DNA from: Bactericera cockerelli
Lineage: Eukaryota > Arthropoda > Insecta > Hemiptera > Triozidae
Assembly (NCBI GenBank): GCA_024516035.1
Contig: CM044965.1
Coordinates: 25,554,493 to 25,618,492 of the forward strand
Direction: 5' to 3'
Length of the DNA: 64,000 bases
This document shows, piece by piece, positions 33,375 through 44,400 of this stretch. Below the pieces are notes generated by a model, which worked only from the letters and a program-made list of their open reading frames with translations, did no database searches and was not told the origin of the DNA. The translations under genes were made by a program, and so were the position numbers. Position 1 is the stretch's first letter. Each line of letters begins with the position of its first letter.

Positions 33375-33585
33375 TAACCTGGTTTTCAACTGCATAGTCA
33401 TATCACGGCCACGGCGGGGGTGTTTCCCTTCATTTACAGGAAACTCACACACCTGCTACCCACATTATCCTAACCCAGTCTAGGTTGGGCCAGAATGCCA
33501 GCATCACGAAGTCTTCACCTCGCTGAACTTTGCTTAACTTCGGTGATCCTACGAGAACTTCAACGCGCCATCAACGCTGGCTCTT
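33375..33585 (-). repeat. SINE-A copy
   Basis: ctggttttcaactgcatagt tail; gctgaactttgcttaacttc, gtgatcctacgagaac head; joined 15 bp after the SINE-C head. Confidence 0.7.
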
Positions 33586-33679
33586 TTCTTAAATCTCAGG
33601 AGGATATTTTATGATTTATGAAGAGGAATGAAATGATGAGGGTTGGGTGGAAGAGATTACCGCAGGTAATGATGCCGCA
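33586..33679 (+). mobile_element. LINE 3' hairpin fragment
   Basis: ggttgggtggaagagattac with ATTACC-gca-GGTAAT at 33656-33670, a third stem version of this hairpin class. Confidence 0.45.
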
Positions 33680-33815
33680 CCGACCTGAGTGGCTTGATCG
33701 ATAAGGCGGCAGGCTTGTAACCTGGAGGTCGGTAGTTCAAGTCCCGGTTTAAGCGTGTAGATTTAGTAAACCGAGTTTGAGTACCTAGTTGTAATATCAC
33801 GAAAGTGATTAAAAC
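33680..33815 (+). repeat. SINE-E copy, full length
   Basis: gacctgagtggcttgatcga through tcacgaaagtgattaaaaca. Confidence 0.75.
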
Positions 33816-33894
33816 AAATATAAAAAAAGAAAGTCACTTAGGCCATTTTTAAATTTTAATCTATGTTCTTTTTTCTTTTCTACTTTAAATAAAT

Positions 33895-34130
33895 AAAAAT
33901 GTGTATTGTTTGTGTTATTACTATTCAATCCTAGAGAGTAGCGCAGAACTTTATATTCTTGCACACATTTGCCCATAAATCCACCAATGGTCGCTGCTCA
34001 CATTAAATAAGCTACTCATTTTTTCCTCACGAGATATTTCACTATTTTGGTGAAGTTTATACAAATTACAGAGCCGAAAAACTTCGACTCTGCTTGGATT
34101 CAAAACCATTTCACCGTGCGTGCAAGCCTA
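33895..34130 (-). repeat. SINE-B copy, decayed head
   Basis: tgtgttattactattcaatc tail, cactgtgcgtgcaagccta-like head; it runs directly into a SINE-A copy. Confidence 0.6.
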
Positions 34131-34320
34131 GATGGGTGACTATTCAAATTCGAATGCTGGTTATTCCCGGCACCACTCAGACTGGGTGAGGTTAATTTGA
34201 GTAGCTTCTTTATGAGTTGGAAGCGAATGAAGGCAGAAACCCCTGTCGTCATGACATGACGACAGGGGACGACAGGCGTGGTCACATTGTGACCATGCAG
34301 TTGAAAGCGACGTTAAACTA
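34128..34320 (+). repeat. SINE-A copy starting at box C
   Basis: gatgggtgactattcaaatt, then actcagactgggtgaggtta. The segment gtcgtcatgacatgacgac is an imperfect palindrome made by a local inverted duplication in the tail. Confidence 0.7.
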
Positions 34321-34410
34321 AACCCAACAGAAAAAATACTTCATTTAAGACGGAGGTTTCAGCATTGAAAAAATGTTCCGAAATTTTACCAGAAACCAAA
34401 GAGAAATGTG

Positions 34411-34612
34411 CAGCCAGATGCACCGGTTCTCGTAGGATCACCGAAGTTAAGCAACGTCCAGCGAGGTGAAGACTTCGTGATGCTGGCATTACGGCCCAAC
34501 CCAGGCTGAGTAAGTTCAATGTGGGTTGCAGGTTTGTGAGTTTCCTGGGAATTGAGGGTAACACCCCCGTCGAGATATGACCATGCAGTTGAAAGTGACG
34601 TTAAACTCGAAT
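34411..34612 (+). repeat. SINE-A copy
   Basis: gatgcaccggttctcgtagg, gatcaccgaagttaagcaac, acccaggctgagtaagttca, gttgaaagtgacgttaaac. Confidence 0.75.
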
Positions 34613-34871
34613 TAAAAAAAAATGTGGAAATTTAAAAGAAAATAATGTTATGAGCAAGTGATGTGCTATCCAGGGTATTTTTTATCCCTCAGATTTTTGG
34701 TCCTTTTTTGCCTATGTACCCATACCCTATATTATAGTATATAACTACCTATACCTATGTACATTTGTACATACATGGCGTCGCCTAGTAAGCAATAATA
34801 AATTAGGTTCAGTATGAAGTTAGCACGATTTGTTTTGCTGATAATCATGACTTTGTGGAGCCAGCAACCTT
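34613..34871. other. Unclassified spacer
   Basis: Nothing recognised. Confidence 0.25.
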
Positions 34872-35265
34872 CAAAGCGTCGCGTCGATGGCGCGTTGATG
34901 CACCGATTCTCGTAGGATCACCGAAATTAAGCTACGTGCAGCGAGATGAAGACTTCATGATGCTCGCATTACGTCCCAACCCAGCCTGGGTGAGGTTAAT
35001 GAGGATAGAATGTTTGTGAGTTTCCTGCTAATGGAGGGTAAAAACACCGTCGTGGTATGACTATGCAGTTGAAAGCGACGTTAGGGGGTTTAACCTCCCT
35101 TTCAACTGCTAAGATCAAATCAAGACCGGGGTTTTACCCTCCATTCTCTGGAAACTTACAAACCAGCTACTGAATTTAACCTCACGAGGGTTCGAATTTA
35201 AACTGTCACCGATCCAAGTCCTAACCTCGGTGGACGTTGCTGAACTTTACAGGGCCAAAAAAAGG
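34872..35265. repeat. Convergent pair of SINE-A copies
   Basis: Plus copy 34872-35082 (cgtcgatggcgcgttgat ... gcgacgtta) meets minus copy 35087-35265 (gtttaacctccctttcaact ... gtcaccgatccaagtcc, the box-C subfamily) tail to tail with only a few bases between. Confidence 0.7.
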
Positions 35266-35379
35266 GGCCGGTTTATATTTTTAATTAAAACTTATCGAGT
35301 GGGATATTGAATGAAAAGTCTCGATGACCTCATGTTTGATTGAACATTTATAATGCGATAGTTGAATCTGTGTGAGATA

Positions 35380-35610
35380 TAATAGAGTTCGCAGAACTAC
35401 TAGTAATTTGGTTAGAGTTGTTTGTGAGGGATACCTTCCGGTGCGCTCGTGTTAACCCAGCACCTAAATGGGAAGTATTGTGTCACTTCTGGCCCATCAG
35501 AGGGGAGGCATACTACGGGATGGGCAGGCTACAACACAGACCACAGGCGTCTACAGTAGCTCCTGTTTCATGGCTACGATTGCTACGAAATAAAAAAGCT
35601 GTGAAACATT
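35380..35610 (+). repeat. Family K repeat
   Basis: ggataccttccggtgc, ccagcacctaaatgggaag, catactacgggatgggca, ending in an A-rich tail; it matches 54285-54430. Possibly a retroposon with unknown head. Confidence 0.5.
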
Positions 35611-35624
35611 TATCTAAAAAAAAT

Positions 35625-35915
35625 AAAAGTGTTTCTTTGTGTTATTATAATCAGAATTTTAGTTCGTAGCGCAGAAGTATAGGACTTTTCCGTATCTTTA
35701 GTATCCCAATTTCTTATTTTTGCCTAATAATTCCGCCTCTGTTCGCTGCTAATATTAAAGCAGCTTCTCATTTTTACTCACGAAGTATGAGTGGACAACG
35801 AACAGAAAAAACACACCCAAGTACAGAACAGAAAAAATCCTGCCCCGCTGGGGATCGAACCCAGGTCACCGTGCGTGCAATGTCTAGCGCGCTAACTCAC
35901 TCTGCCACGGTGACT
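35625..35915 (-). repeat. SINE-B copy
   Basis: tgtgttattataatcagaat tail, gctggggatcgaacccagg box B, gcgcgctaactcactctgcc head; a short acagaaaaaacac insertion is in the body. Confidence 0.75.
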
Positions 35916-36144
35916 TCATCACAAAATATTGTGATATAATAAAGAAACACATTTATTTATTCAGGTTAGTTGTTATGTAAACACGGTCAACATAGAACAA
36001 CCACCAGTCAAATCATCAATAATAATTTCATTGAGATGGCGACGTTTTACATGTAATCATTTTGCTGAGGCTATCACAATATGAAATGTACAGGGAGCAG
36101 TCACAATCATTTGTACAATCACAACATTTCAATTATCATCATCA

Positions 36145-36300
36145 TAGGGTGGCGTCATCGTGAACGATGTTGCTAGACAGTGGAGGAATGACTCAGCACT
36201 TCTACCACTGTGTTTACCAGGAGGCTAATAATCGACAAGGGCCCCCAGAACCAAGCCAATGCTGGTCTACTCCCTGTTTATAGTCCCCCAGCCAGACATT
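36145..36300 (+). repeat. Family J copy
   Basis: gggtggcgtcatcgtgaacg through tatagtcccccagccagaca. Confidence 0.6.
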
Positions 36301-36854
36301 CAATAATAGGAAAGGAAATATACATATATTCACGAGTACATCTACACTCTCAAAAGTAGATTATCTCGCAAGATTTTTTTATTGCAAAATACAGTGCATG
36401 GATTCAGGCACAGATATAAAGGGGGGCCGCCCGTACGCCAAGTGAATAAAAGCAACCTGTTGGAATGTGTAGGTGCGGCCCTGCAACCGACTTTCAGTAT
36501 TAGCTTGATCGATGAGGCTGTGGACTTAAAAACCTGGAGGTCTACATAATGTTAGAAAAAAAAAACTATTACAACTTTATTTATTATAAGCATATTATAA
36601 CAACGTGTATTTGAAAATAAATAATTTGAAAAAAAAATAGATAAAACAAAAAATATTAAAACAAAAGAGAGCTCAATACAAAAGATAAACACAATTAATG
36701 GCAGTTAAACGAGAAGTTTCATATGGCAAGTAAATACATATAATAGTAGGTACCTATATATATATATTATTTTTTTTTTTTTTTTTTTTTTGGCATTAGT
36801 TGGCAAGGCCATTCCATACAGCCAAAATAGTATAATACATTAAACGTTCATTAA
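36301..36854. other. Gene-free stretch
   Basis: SINE-E head scrap at about 36500-36545 (tagcttgatcgatgaggctg). A run of T at 36772-36791; otherwise AT-rich. Confidence 0.35.
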
Positions 36855-37470
36855 TTGGTGGTCAAGTGGTTAAGACGTTAGTCTGGTAATCCAGGTAGTT
36901 TATGGATCCGTTGGTTCGAATCCCACCCAATGCATGAATTTTTCCTCATTAATTTGAGTTTGTGACGACATATTAAAAAGGTCGGAATTAATAGACAACA
37001 TCAATAACTTAAGTCGTTTGTAAGTGTCGGTTTTCCCTATCTTACACAATACGCAATCCGTGACTTAGCGCCACAGAGATATTACAAAAACGTCTATTAA
37101 TTCCGCCCTAAGACTCTGAGGGTGAGGATATTTATTTGAGAATCACACCCATCTACCTTAATCCACAAGTGGGCCGCGGCCCACCGGTTGGGAACCGCTG
37201 CCCTAGGCCATCCAGAGAGAACTTGGTGCATTACCTCTCTGGATTGCAAGAGACAAAATATTTGTGTGAACTTTTTGGTTGTTAAGTGCTGAACGATTAT
37301 TATGATGTGAAAGTCTAGTAATCCAGGTAGCGTAGGGATCCGTTGGTTCGAACCCATCCCAATGTCTGAATTTTTCCTCATTTATTTGAGTTTGTGACCA
37401 CACTATAATAAGACTCTGAGGGTTAGGTGGTAGAAAATGTTCAAGCATTACACCCCCCAGCTGTAGCCAA
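36855..37470 (+). repeat. Two SINE-D copies, first interrupted
   Basis: Copy 1 starts ggtcaagtggttaagacg (36860), is broken after gtttgtgacgacata by the element at 36977-37109, and resumes ctaagactctgagggtgag. Copy 2 is about 37295-37470 (atccaggtagcgtagggatc). Between them is caagtgggccgcggcccac. Confidence 0.6.
36977..37109. mobile_element. Short MITE with GGAATTAATAGAC ends
   Basis: Ends GGTCGGAATTAATAGAC and (inverted) GGGCGGAATTAATAGAC surround 100 bp containing acgcaatccgtgacttagcg. It interrupts SINE-D; the inner part recurs inverted at 43335-43462. Confidence 0.65.
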
Positions 37471-37559
37471 GCTTGTTACAACAACAACAATAACTAACGC
37501 CCAAGAAGTAGGTAGTTAAGTTAAAAGTTATAGTATGATGTATCTTTCTTTGTATGGGG

Positions 37560-37815
37560 AGTTGTTCACACCCCGGCCGAAGTGTTTCATTTTGTGGTGA
37601 AGCACATGGCTTTTTCACAATTTTTGTAGGTCTTTTTCACAATTTTTGTTCACTTTTCGAATTCTATTACATTAATTTATTTATACTCTGACAGTGCCAC
37701 TGATCGTTACTCATACAAGTAACTACTCATTTTTCGTCACGAGACATCCAAGAACAGAGCAGAAGTACAAATTCCATCCCGCTGGGAATCGAACCCAGGT
37801 CACCATGTGTGCAAT
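37560..37815 (-). repeat. SINE-B copy
   Basis: Tail gtgaagcacatggctttttc, body gtcacgagacatccaag, box B gggaatcgaacccaggtc; the head stops near 37815. Confidence 0.65.
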
Positions 37816-38102
37816 ACAATGTCTCGCTAGAGGACTATAAACAGAAAACTGATAAGGCAACCCTAACAAGCCAGGCTAGCTTGCAGTTTCCTGAGGGTTT
37901 AACGGCTTGTGAAGAAAAAGCCCAAGTTCTCACGATGGTTGATCGCACATGGAAATATGTGGTTCAGGACGAGCCAACTTTCCTCTTGAGTTTGGCTGGA
38001 GACCATCACACCCCCCAGCTGTAGCCAAGCTGGTCACAACAACAACATGTGCAAAGCCTCGTGCGCTAACTCACTTGCCCACATTAACTTGGCCCAGGTA
38101 TT

Positions 38103-38375
38103 CTTCCGACATATTGCAATATACAGGGTGTCTCATCAGGTGCCCAGCACTTGCATGTGGTCTCGGCAGCGTGGAATATACAGGGTGTCTCAATCTCATC
38201 AGGTGCCCAGCACTTGCATGTCGTCTCGGCAGCGTGGAATATACAGGGTGTCTCAATCTCATCAGGTGCCCAGCACTTGCATGTGGTCTCGGCAGCGTGG
38301 AATATACAGGGTGTCTCATCAGGTACCCAGCACTTGCATGTCGTCTCGGCAGCGTGGAATATACAGGGTGACACA
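38103..38375. repeat. 57/63-bp tandem repeat made from the last Kelch exon
   Basis: About four units. Each holds cagggtgtctcatcagg, cccagcacttgcatg and tctcggcagcgtgg. On the minus strand each unit repeats the final codons and TGA of exon 11 plus the first 3' UTR bases; two of the units carry an extra six bases (aatctc). Confidence 0.85.
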
Positions 38376-38455
38376 CGTGTGCTCCCACACTTCCTGGGGA
38401 TAGTTCTCGTACTGGGACCACGCGTCTGTGTCAGTGTCGTAGCATTCGATGCGGG
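38319..38455 (-). CDS. Kelch gene exon 11, C-terminus and stop
   Basis: ARIECYDTDTDAWSQYENYP, then HTCVTLYIPRCRDDMQVLGT and TGA at 38319-38321. The last 50 coding bases are the seed of the downstream tandem repeat. Confidence 0.9.
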
Positions 38456-41400
38456 CTGGGGACAGAAATTATTTGAGAGTAAATTAAACAGTTTATTTAG
38501 TATTTTTTTTACACAAACTTACGGGGTTAAGCCCATTTTTGTTATAAAAAAAAACAAACAAAATTTAAAAAAAAAAAATATCCATATACAGGGTGAGTCT
38601 TTTTAAGTGACAAAGTCGATTTTTTTAACCCCTCTCTGTAGCATATACAGGGTGTCTCATCATAAACGATACATTCAAATATCTCGAGAACTAATGACGA
38701 TAGAAAAAATCTGTTCAAGGATCATTGGCATAGCTTGAAAGGGAAAACTTAATGGTAACATTGAAAAGTTTCTTGGATGACCCCTTCAAGGTTATTTTAA
38801 GGTCAAGTTTGGAATTTTAAATAGCACCCACTCTTTTTTATATCATTTTTTAAATCTACACTCCTCCCGTGTCCTGTGTGCGGTGTATTGTTGTTTATAT
38901 ATTCTTCTTTTACTCTGTCTTATCCCGCTTGACCAGGGTCGAGGTTGTTCAACCTCATGGTTCAGGATGTTTGGTTTAGGCACATTTTTTACTGCTAGAT
39001 GCTCTTCCTAACGCCAACGATTCTATTTGATTTAACGTCCTGGAGTAGGACGGTGGTTTTACCCTCCTGGGAATCGTACCAGCTACCCATATTAAACTCA
39101 CCCAGCCTGGGTAGGGCCAAAAATGCCAGCCTCACATGTACGGAGAGAACAGAATTTTCTGTGTGAAAAATCTGCTCCGACCGGGATTCGAACTCAGGAT
39201 CTCTGGACTACGGACAGTAGTGACAACCGTTACGCCATGGAGGCTGGCTAGTGTTGTTTATGTAGGTATAGAAAATGTAACTAATGAAAAAATGATTCGA
39301 TGTCATCCAGATTTCCTTTGTAAGATAGAAGTGGGCAATCTTTTCTTTTTTTTACATGTGTTAATCACTTTCGCGATGTCACATCTACTCAAAATCGCTT
39401 TACTCAATCTTTGCTGAAACCGGGACTTGAACCACCGACCTCCAGGTTACATGTCCGCTGCCTTATTGATCAAGCTACTGAGGTCGGTTAGAAGTGGGCA
39501 GTCTCAAAGGATACGATCCAACTTACCACTCCCCCTATCATACATGGCATCTCCCAGGAAGCCTCCGATGAAATAGATCTTGGAGGCCACGCCCACAATG
39601 CCCGCGTGGAGGCGGGGGGTGGGAACTCGAGTGATGGTTGTCCACGCCTCCTCGTCTACGCTGTACATGTCTGTGAACGTGGAAAGAGGGAAGTGGAAAC
39701 TCATCATCAGTTTCTTCAGGATCTCCCATGTTTAAGAATTACTTTGATGATTTAGAGATAAAAGAAAACTATTTTAAGAAATGAAACTATCCCACAAAGC
39801 AAGAGGACTGGTATCCCCTTAGTGTGGGGTAGTCGCATTAAATATATGTAACCTATTATGTACAATTATTAATGCAAATAAATTACAAATTACAAGAGAT
39901 CAGGGGGTTTAATATACTCATTTAGATAGATAGTCAGGACGGGGGTTTTAACCTCCATTCGTTGAGAATTGTGCCAGCTACCCACATTAACAGCACCCAG
40001 CCTGGGTAGGGCCGGAAATGCCAGCCTCAGGTGTTCGCAGGGAACAGAATTTTCTGTGCGAAAAGTCTGCTCTAACCGGGAATCGAACTCGGGATCTTTG
40101 GACTACGGGCAGTAGTCTCAGCCGTCACGCCACGGAGGTTGGCTCAGTTCACTCACCTATCGTATCAACAATTATGCGGTTCATAGTATCCGCATCCTCA
40201 TACCAGCCACCACACGCATAGATCTTGTCCCCGATGGTGACTATGACGTGATCTGCTCTTGGAGTAGGCATGGCGGATTTGCGCTCCCATCTGTCCGAAG
40301 CTAGGTCATACCTGTAGCAAGAGTTGGGTGGAAGAGATCGTTATTATGATTGTAGTTGGGTGGAAGAGATTGTTTGGTGGAAGAGTTGGGTGCTACGATT
40401 ACTGTTGCTATGGTTTATGTTGCTACGGTTACTATTGCTATGGCTACTGTTGCTATGGCTACTGTTGCTATGGTTACTATTGCCATGGTTACTGTTGCTA
40501 TGGCTACTGTTGGTATGGTTGCAGTTGCTATGGATACTATTACCATGGTTACTGTTCAATGTTGCTATGGTTACTGTTACCATGGTTACTGTTGCTATGG
40601 CTACTATTGGTATGGCTACAGTTGCTATGGTAACTGTTACTATGGTTACTGTTCAATGTTGCTATGGTTACTGTTACCATGGTTACTGTTGCTATGGTTA
40701 CTGTTGCTATGGCTACAGTTGCTATGGTTACTGTTACCATGGTTACAGTTGCTACGTTTACTGTTGCCATGGTTACTGCTACTATGTTTACTGTTGCCAT
40801 GGTTACCTACCTCCACAATGACGCACACACTTGGTCCGCCCATATTCCGCCGGATATATACACCCCGCCCGCGTGACTGGTGCCGGCGTGCTGGGCGGGT
40901 AGCGAGGCCAGGGGAGTCAGGGGCACCCACGCGTCCAGCTTCGGGTCATAGAGTTCACAATCCTCCTCGAACAGTAACCATGGTTACTGTTCAATAATGC
41001 TATGGTTACTGTTACCATGGTTACTGTTGCTATAGTTACTGTTGCTATTGCTACTGTTGGTATGGTTACTATTACCATGGTTACTGTTCAATGTTGCTAT
41101 GGTTACTGTTACCATGGTTACTGTTGCTATGGCTACTGTTGCTATGGTTAAAGTTGCTATGGTTACTGTTACCATGGTTACAGTTCCTATGGTTACTGCC
41201 ACTATGTTTACTGTTGCTATGGTTACTGTTACCATGGTTACAGTTCCTATGGTTACTGCCACTATGTTTACTGTTGCTATGGTTACTGTTACCATGGTTA
41301 CTGTTGCTATGATTACTGTTCAAAGTTGCTATGGTTACTGTTACCATGGTTACAGTTGCTATGGTTACTTCTACTATGTTTACTCTTGCCATGGTTACCT

Positions 41401-44400
41401 ACCTCCACAATGACGCACACACTTGGTCCGCCCATATTCCGCCGGATATATACACCCCGCTCGCGTGACTGGTGCCGGCGTGCTGGGCGGGTAGCGAGGC
41501 CAGGGGCGTCAGGGGCACCCACGCGTCCAGCTTCGGGTCGTAGAGTTCACAATCCTCCTCGTCCGTCCACACCAGCTCCGAGGCTCCGCCTATCGCGATG
41601 AGACGGCCGTCTACAACAATGTGAGAGTTCTTTGTTTCATTTTTTTTTAAGTATATGTAATAATAATGTAATATTAATAGTTTTATATTAATATTACATA
41701 TACCTAACATTAGTTGGATTTCTAATATGAACCTGATGACAAATAATTCCTCATTTTTTTTGTATAAACAATTGGATCAAGCTTTATTTACTTCCTTTGT
41801 TTATTTACATCAAGCTTTATTTACATCGTTCTTTGTTTCATTTTTTTATATAAACAATTGGATCAAGCTTTATTTACATCCTTTATATACAATGAACATG
41901 GTTACAAGTAGAGAAATAAATATAAACAAAGCCTGAGCAAGGGTGGTGATAATGCCTTCGGCATTCTCTTCATAGGGCGACGTCATCGTGAAAGATGGTA
42001 GCCAGATAGTGGAGGAATGACTCAGCACTTCCACCACTGTCTTTACAAGGAGTGTTGGTAGAGCAAGTGGGTGAGGGAAATTCAATTGAAAAGCGCGACG
42101 GTTTTTTGGTTTTGTATAAAAGATGAAAGTCACACATTCACTTCAACACGTCAGATAGAGAAGGTAAGTACAATGTACCGATAAGAGATTAGATTTATCA
42201 CTGCTGAGCTCTTGGAGGCTAATAATTGACAAGGGCCCCCAGAACCAAGCCAAAACAAATCTTAAGGAAAGAAAAAAATACAAAGAATGTATTTAACAGA
42301 CCGACAGACAGACACAACACGAAAGACGCTCGGGAGCTTGTAAAACGTTCAGAAATATGAAAAAAACTGAAATCAGAGCAAATAAATATTATTATTTTTA
42401 CAAAAGTGGTCAAGGTCTCTGACTGGTAATCCAGAGGTCGCGGGTTCGAAACATAGCCGGGACATGACAAGCTATCATCCCTACCATTTGGGATTTTGAC
42501 TACATAATAATTCGTCTTGAGATTACTGCTGGAATAATAGCACTCATTAGTCCTAATCGGGCACTATAAATAAAGCGATATTATTACAACCCAATCAATA
42601 CATTCAGTGAGAAGTGGCATCAATCAATGATAAAAAAGAGGATCTACATCCATGAGCACAAAAACTTACCCAATACATTCAGAGAGAAGCGACATCTCTC
42701 TCTCTGCAGGGGACACATCGTGGTCCATTTGTTGCTCATGGGATTGTAGATGAAACCGAAGGGGTGAATGATTTCCTGGCGTGAAGAGAGGAGAAATAAA
42801 ACAAAATAAGATAAGAACTGTTTAGGTATCTATTAGATTTTAAATCATTGTAGGAACAAAATAAATAGCCCGCATCGAGCCTCTTTACATACATTTTGAT
42901 CCGTTTCTTAGCCTGGCTCAACGATGATTACCATTATTATTATTATCTCACCTGGTTGCAGGGTTTTTCAATGAAACCCTTACAATTAAAACTGCGAACT
43001 AGTTAGATCTATTGTGATCAGTTGATTATATTCGATTTTAACGTCCTGATTTGAAATAGATGGTCAGGACGGGGGAAATACCCTCCATTCGCTGAGAATC
43101 GTACCAGCTACCCACAATAACCTCACCCAGCCTGTGTATGGCCGGGAATGCCAGCCTCATATGTTTGGAGGGTACAGAATTTTCTTCGAAAAGTCTGCCC
43201 CAACCGGGAGTCGAACTCGAGACCTCTGGACAATGGGCAGTAGTCACGGAGGCTGGTTGATTACCATAGTCTCATCGAAAAATGACACATACCTAGTCTC
43301 ATTCAAAAAAATCTCGTTAAAAGTAATCGACACATACCCTGAAAGACGTTTTTGTAATACCTCTGTGGCGCTAAGTCACGGATTGCGTACTGTGTAAAAT
43401 AGGGAAAACCAACACTTAGCAATTACTTGTGATATAGAATTTGTCTGGTAATTTCGCCCTAGATCTTTTTTTTAATATTTAATTTCTTTTAATTAATAAT
43501 AATATTTTTTTTTTAATATTCAATTTTTTTAATTAATAATAATATTCTTTTTTTTTAATATTTTTTTAAAATTAATAATAGGTAATATTATTTCTTTTTT
43601 TTAATAATTTTTTTTTTATATTAACACTTGGACGACCGGGTGTACCACGGGTGGTACACGCGTGTCTGTACGGAATGGACCGAGTGTACCACCGGTGGTA
43701 CACGCATGCACTACGCCTGTGAATAGCCTAAACATTGTCGGTCCCACGGGAGAACTGACTAAAAACATGCCGGTCGTCTATGTGTTAATAATAATATTCT
43801 TTCTTTTTTTAATATGAGCATTGTCAATCACCTGCAGAGCCTGATTGAAGCAGCCTCCCACCACGTACAGCTGATTGTCCAGCACGGCAGTGCCGAAGTT
43901 ACACTGCTTCACGTGGGGTATAGACGTCAGGTGCTTCCACTTTCCCACCGACGGGAGATAGTAGGTGATCTCATTGGTGATTCCGGCCAGACTGAACCCG
44001 CCTACTTTTACGATACCCAACTCCATACCTGCGGAAGTGATTGGAGAAGCATAAAATTTAAGTTGGGGGACGTTTAACAGGGAGAAACAGGACATTTAAA
44101 AAAAAAAAATAATAATAAATAAAAAAAAACAGGGAGAAGGGCAGTGTCTCGCTAGAGGACTATAAACAGAGAACAGACCAGCCAAGCCTTACAAGACAGG
44201 CTACTTTTACGATACCCAACTCCATGCCTGCGGAAGTAAAAAGAGAAGCATGAAATTTAATAGAAAGAAATGGATGAGGAGGAGATTAGATTGAGAGAGA
44301 GTGTATGTGTGTGTAAAAGATAGAAAGAAGAGAGAGAGAGAGAAAAAAAATATAAGTAATTATTTCATTTAAATCTAAATTAAAGTAATTTTAATTTTAT

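Noticed and set aside
37949..38606. Overlapping open frames across the 57/63-bp array
   Set aside because: All are products of the repeat unit; only the minus-strand exon 11 frame fits splicing and Kelch homology.
40324..41413. Long open frames of repeating MVTVA or LLWLL type on both strands
   Set aside because: They are forced by the 15-bp repeat, which has no stop in several frames; the real coding signal there is exon 8 on the minus strand.
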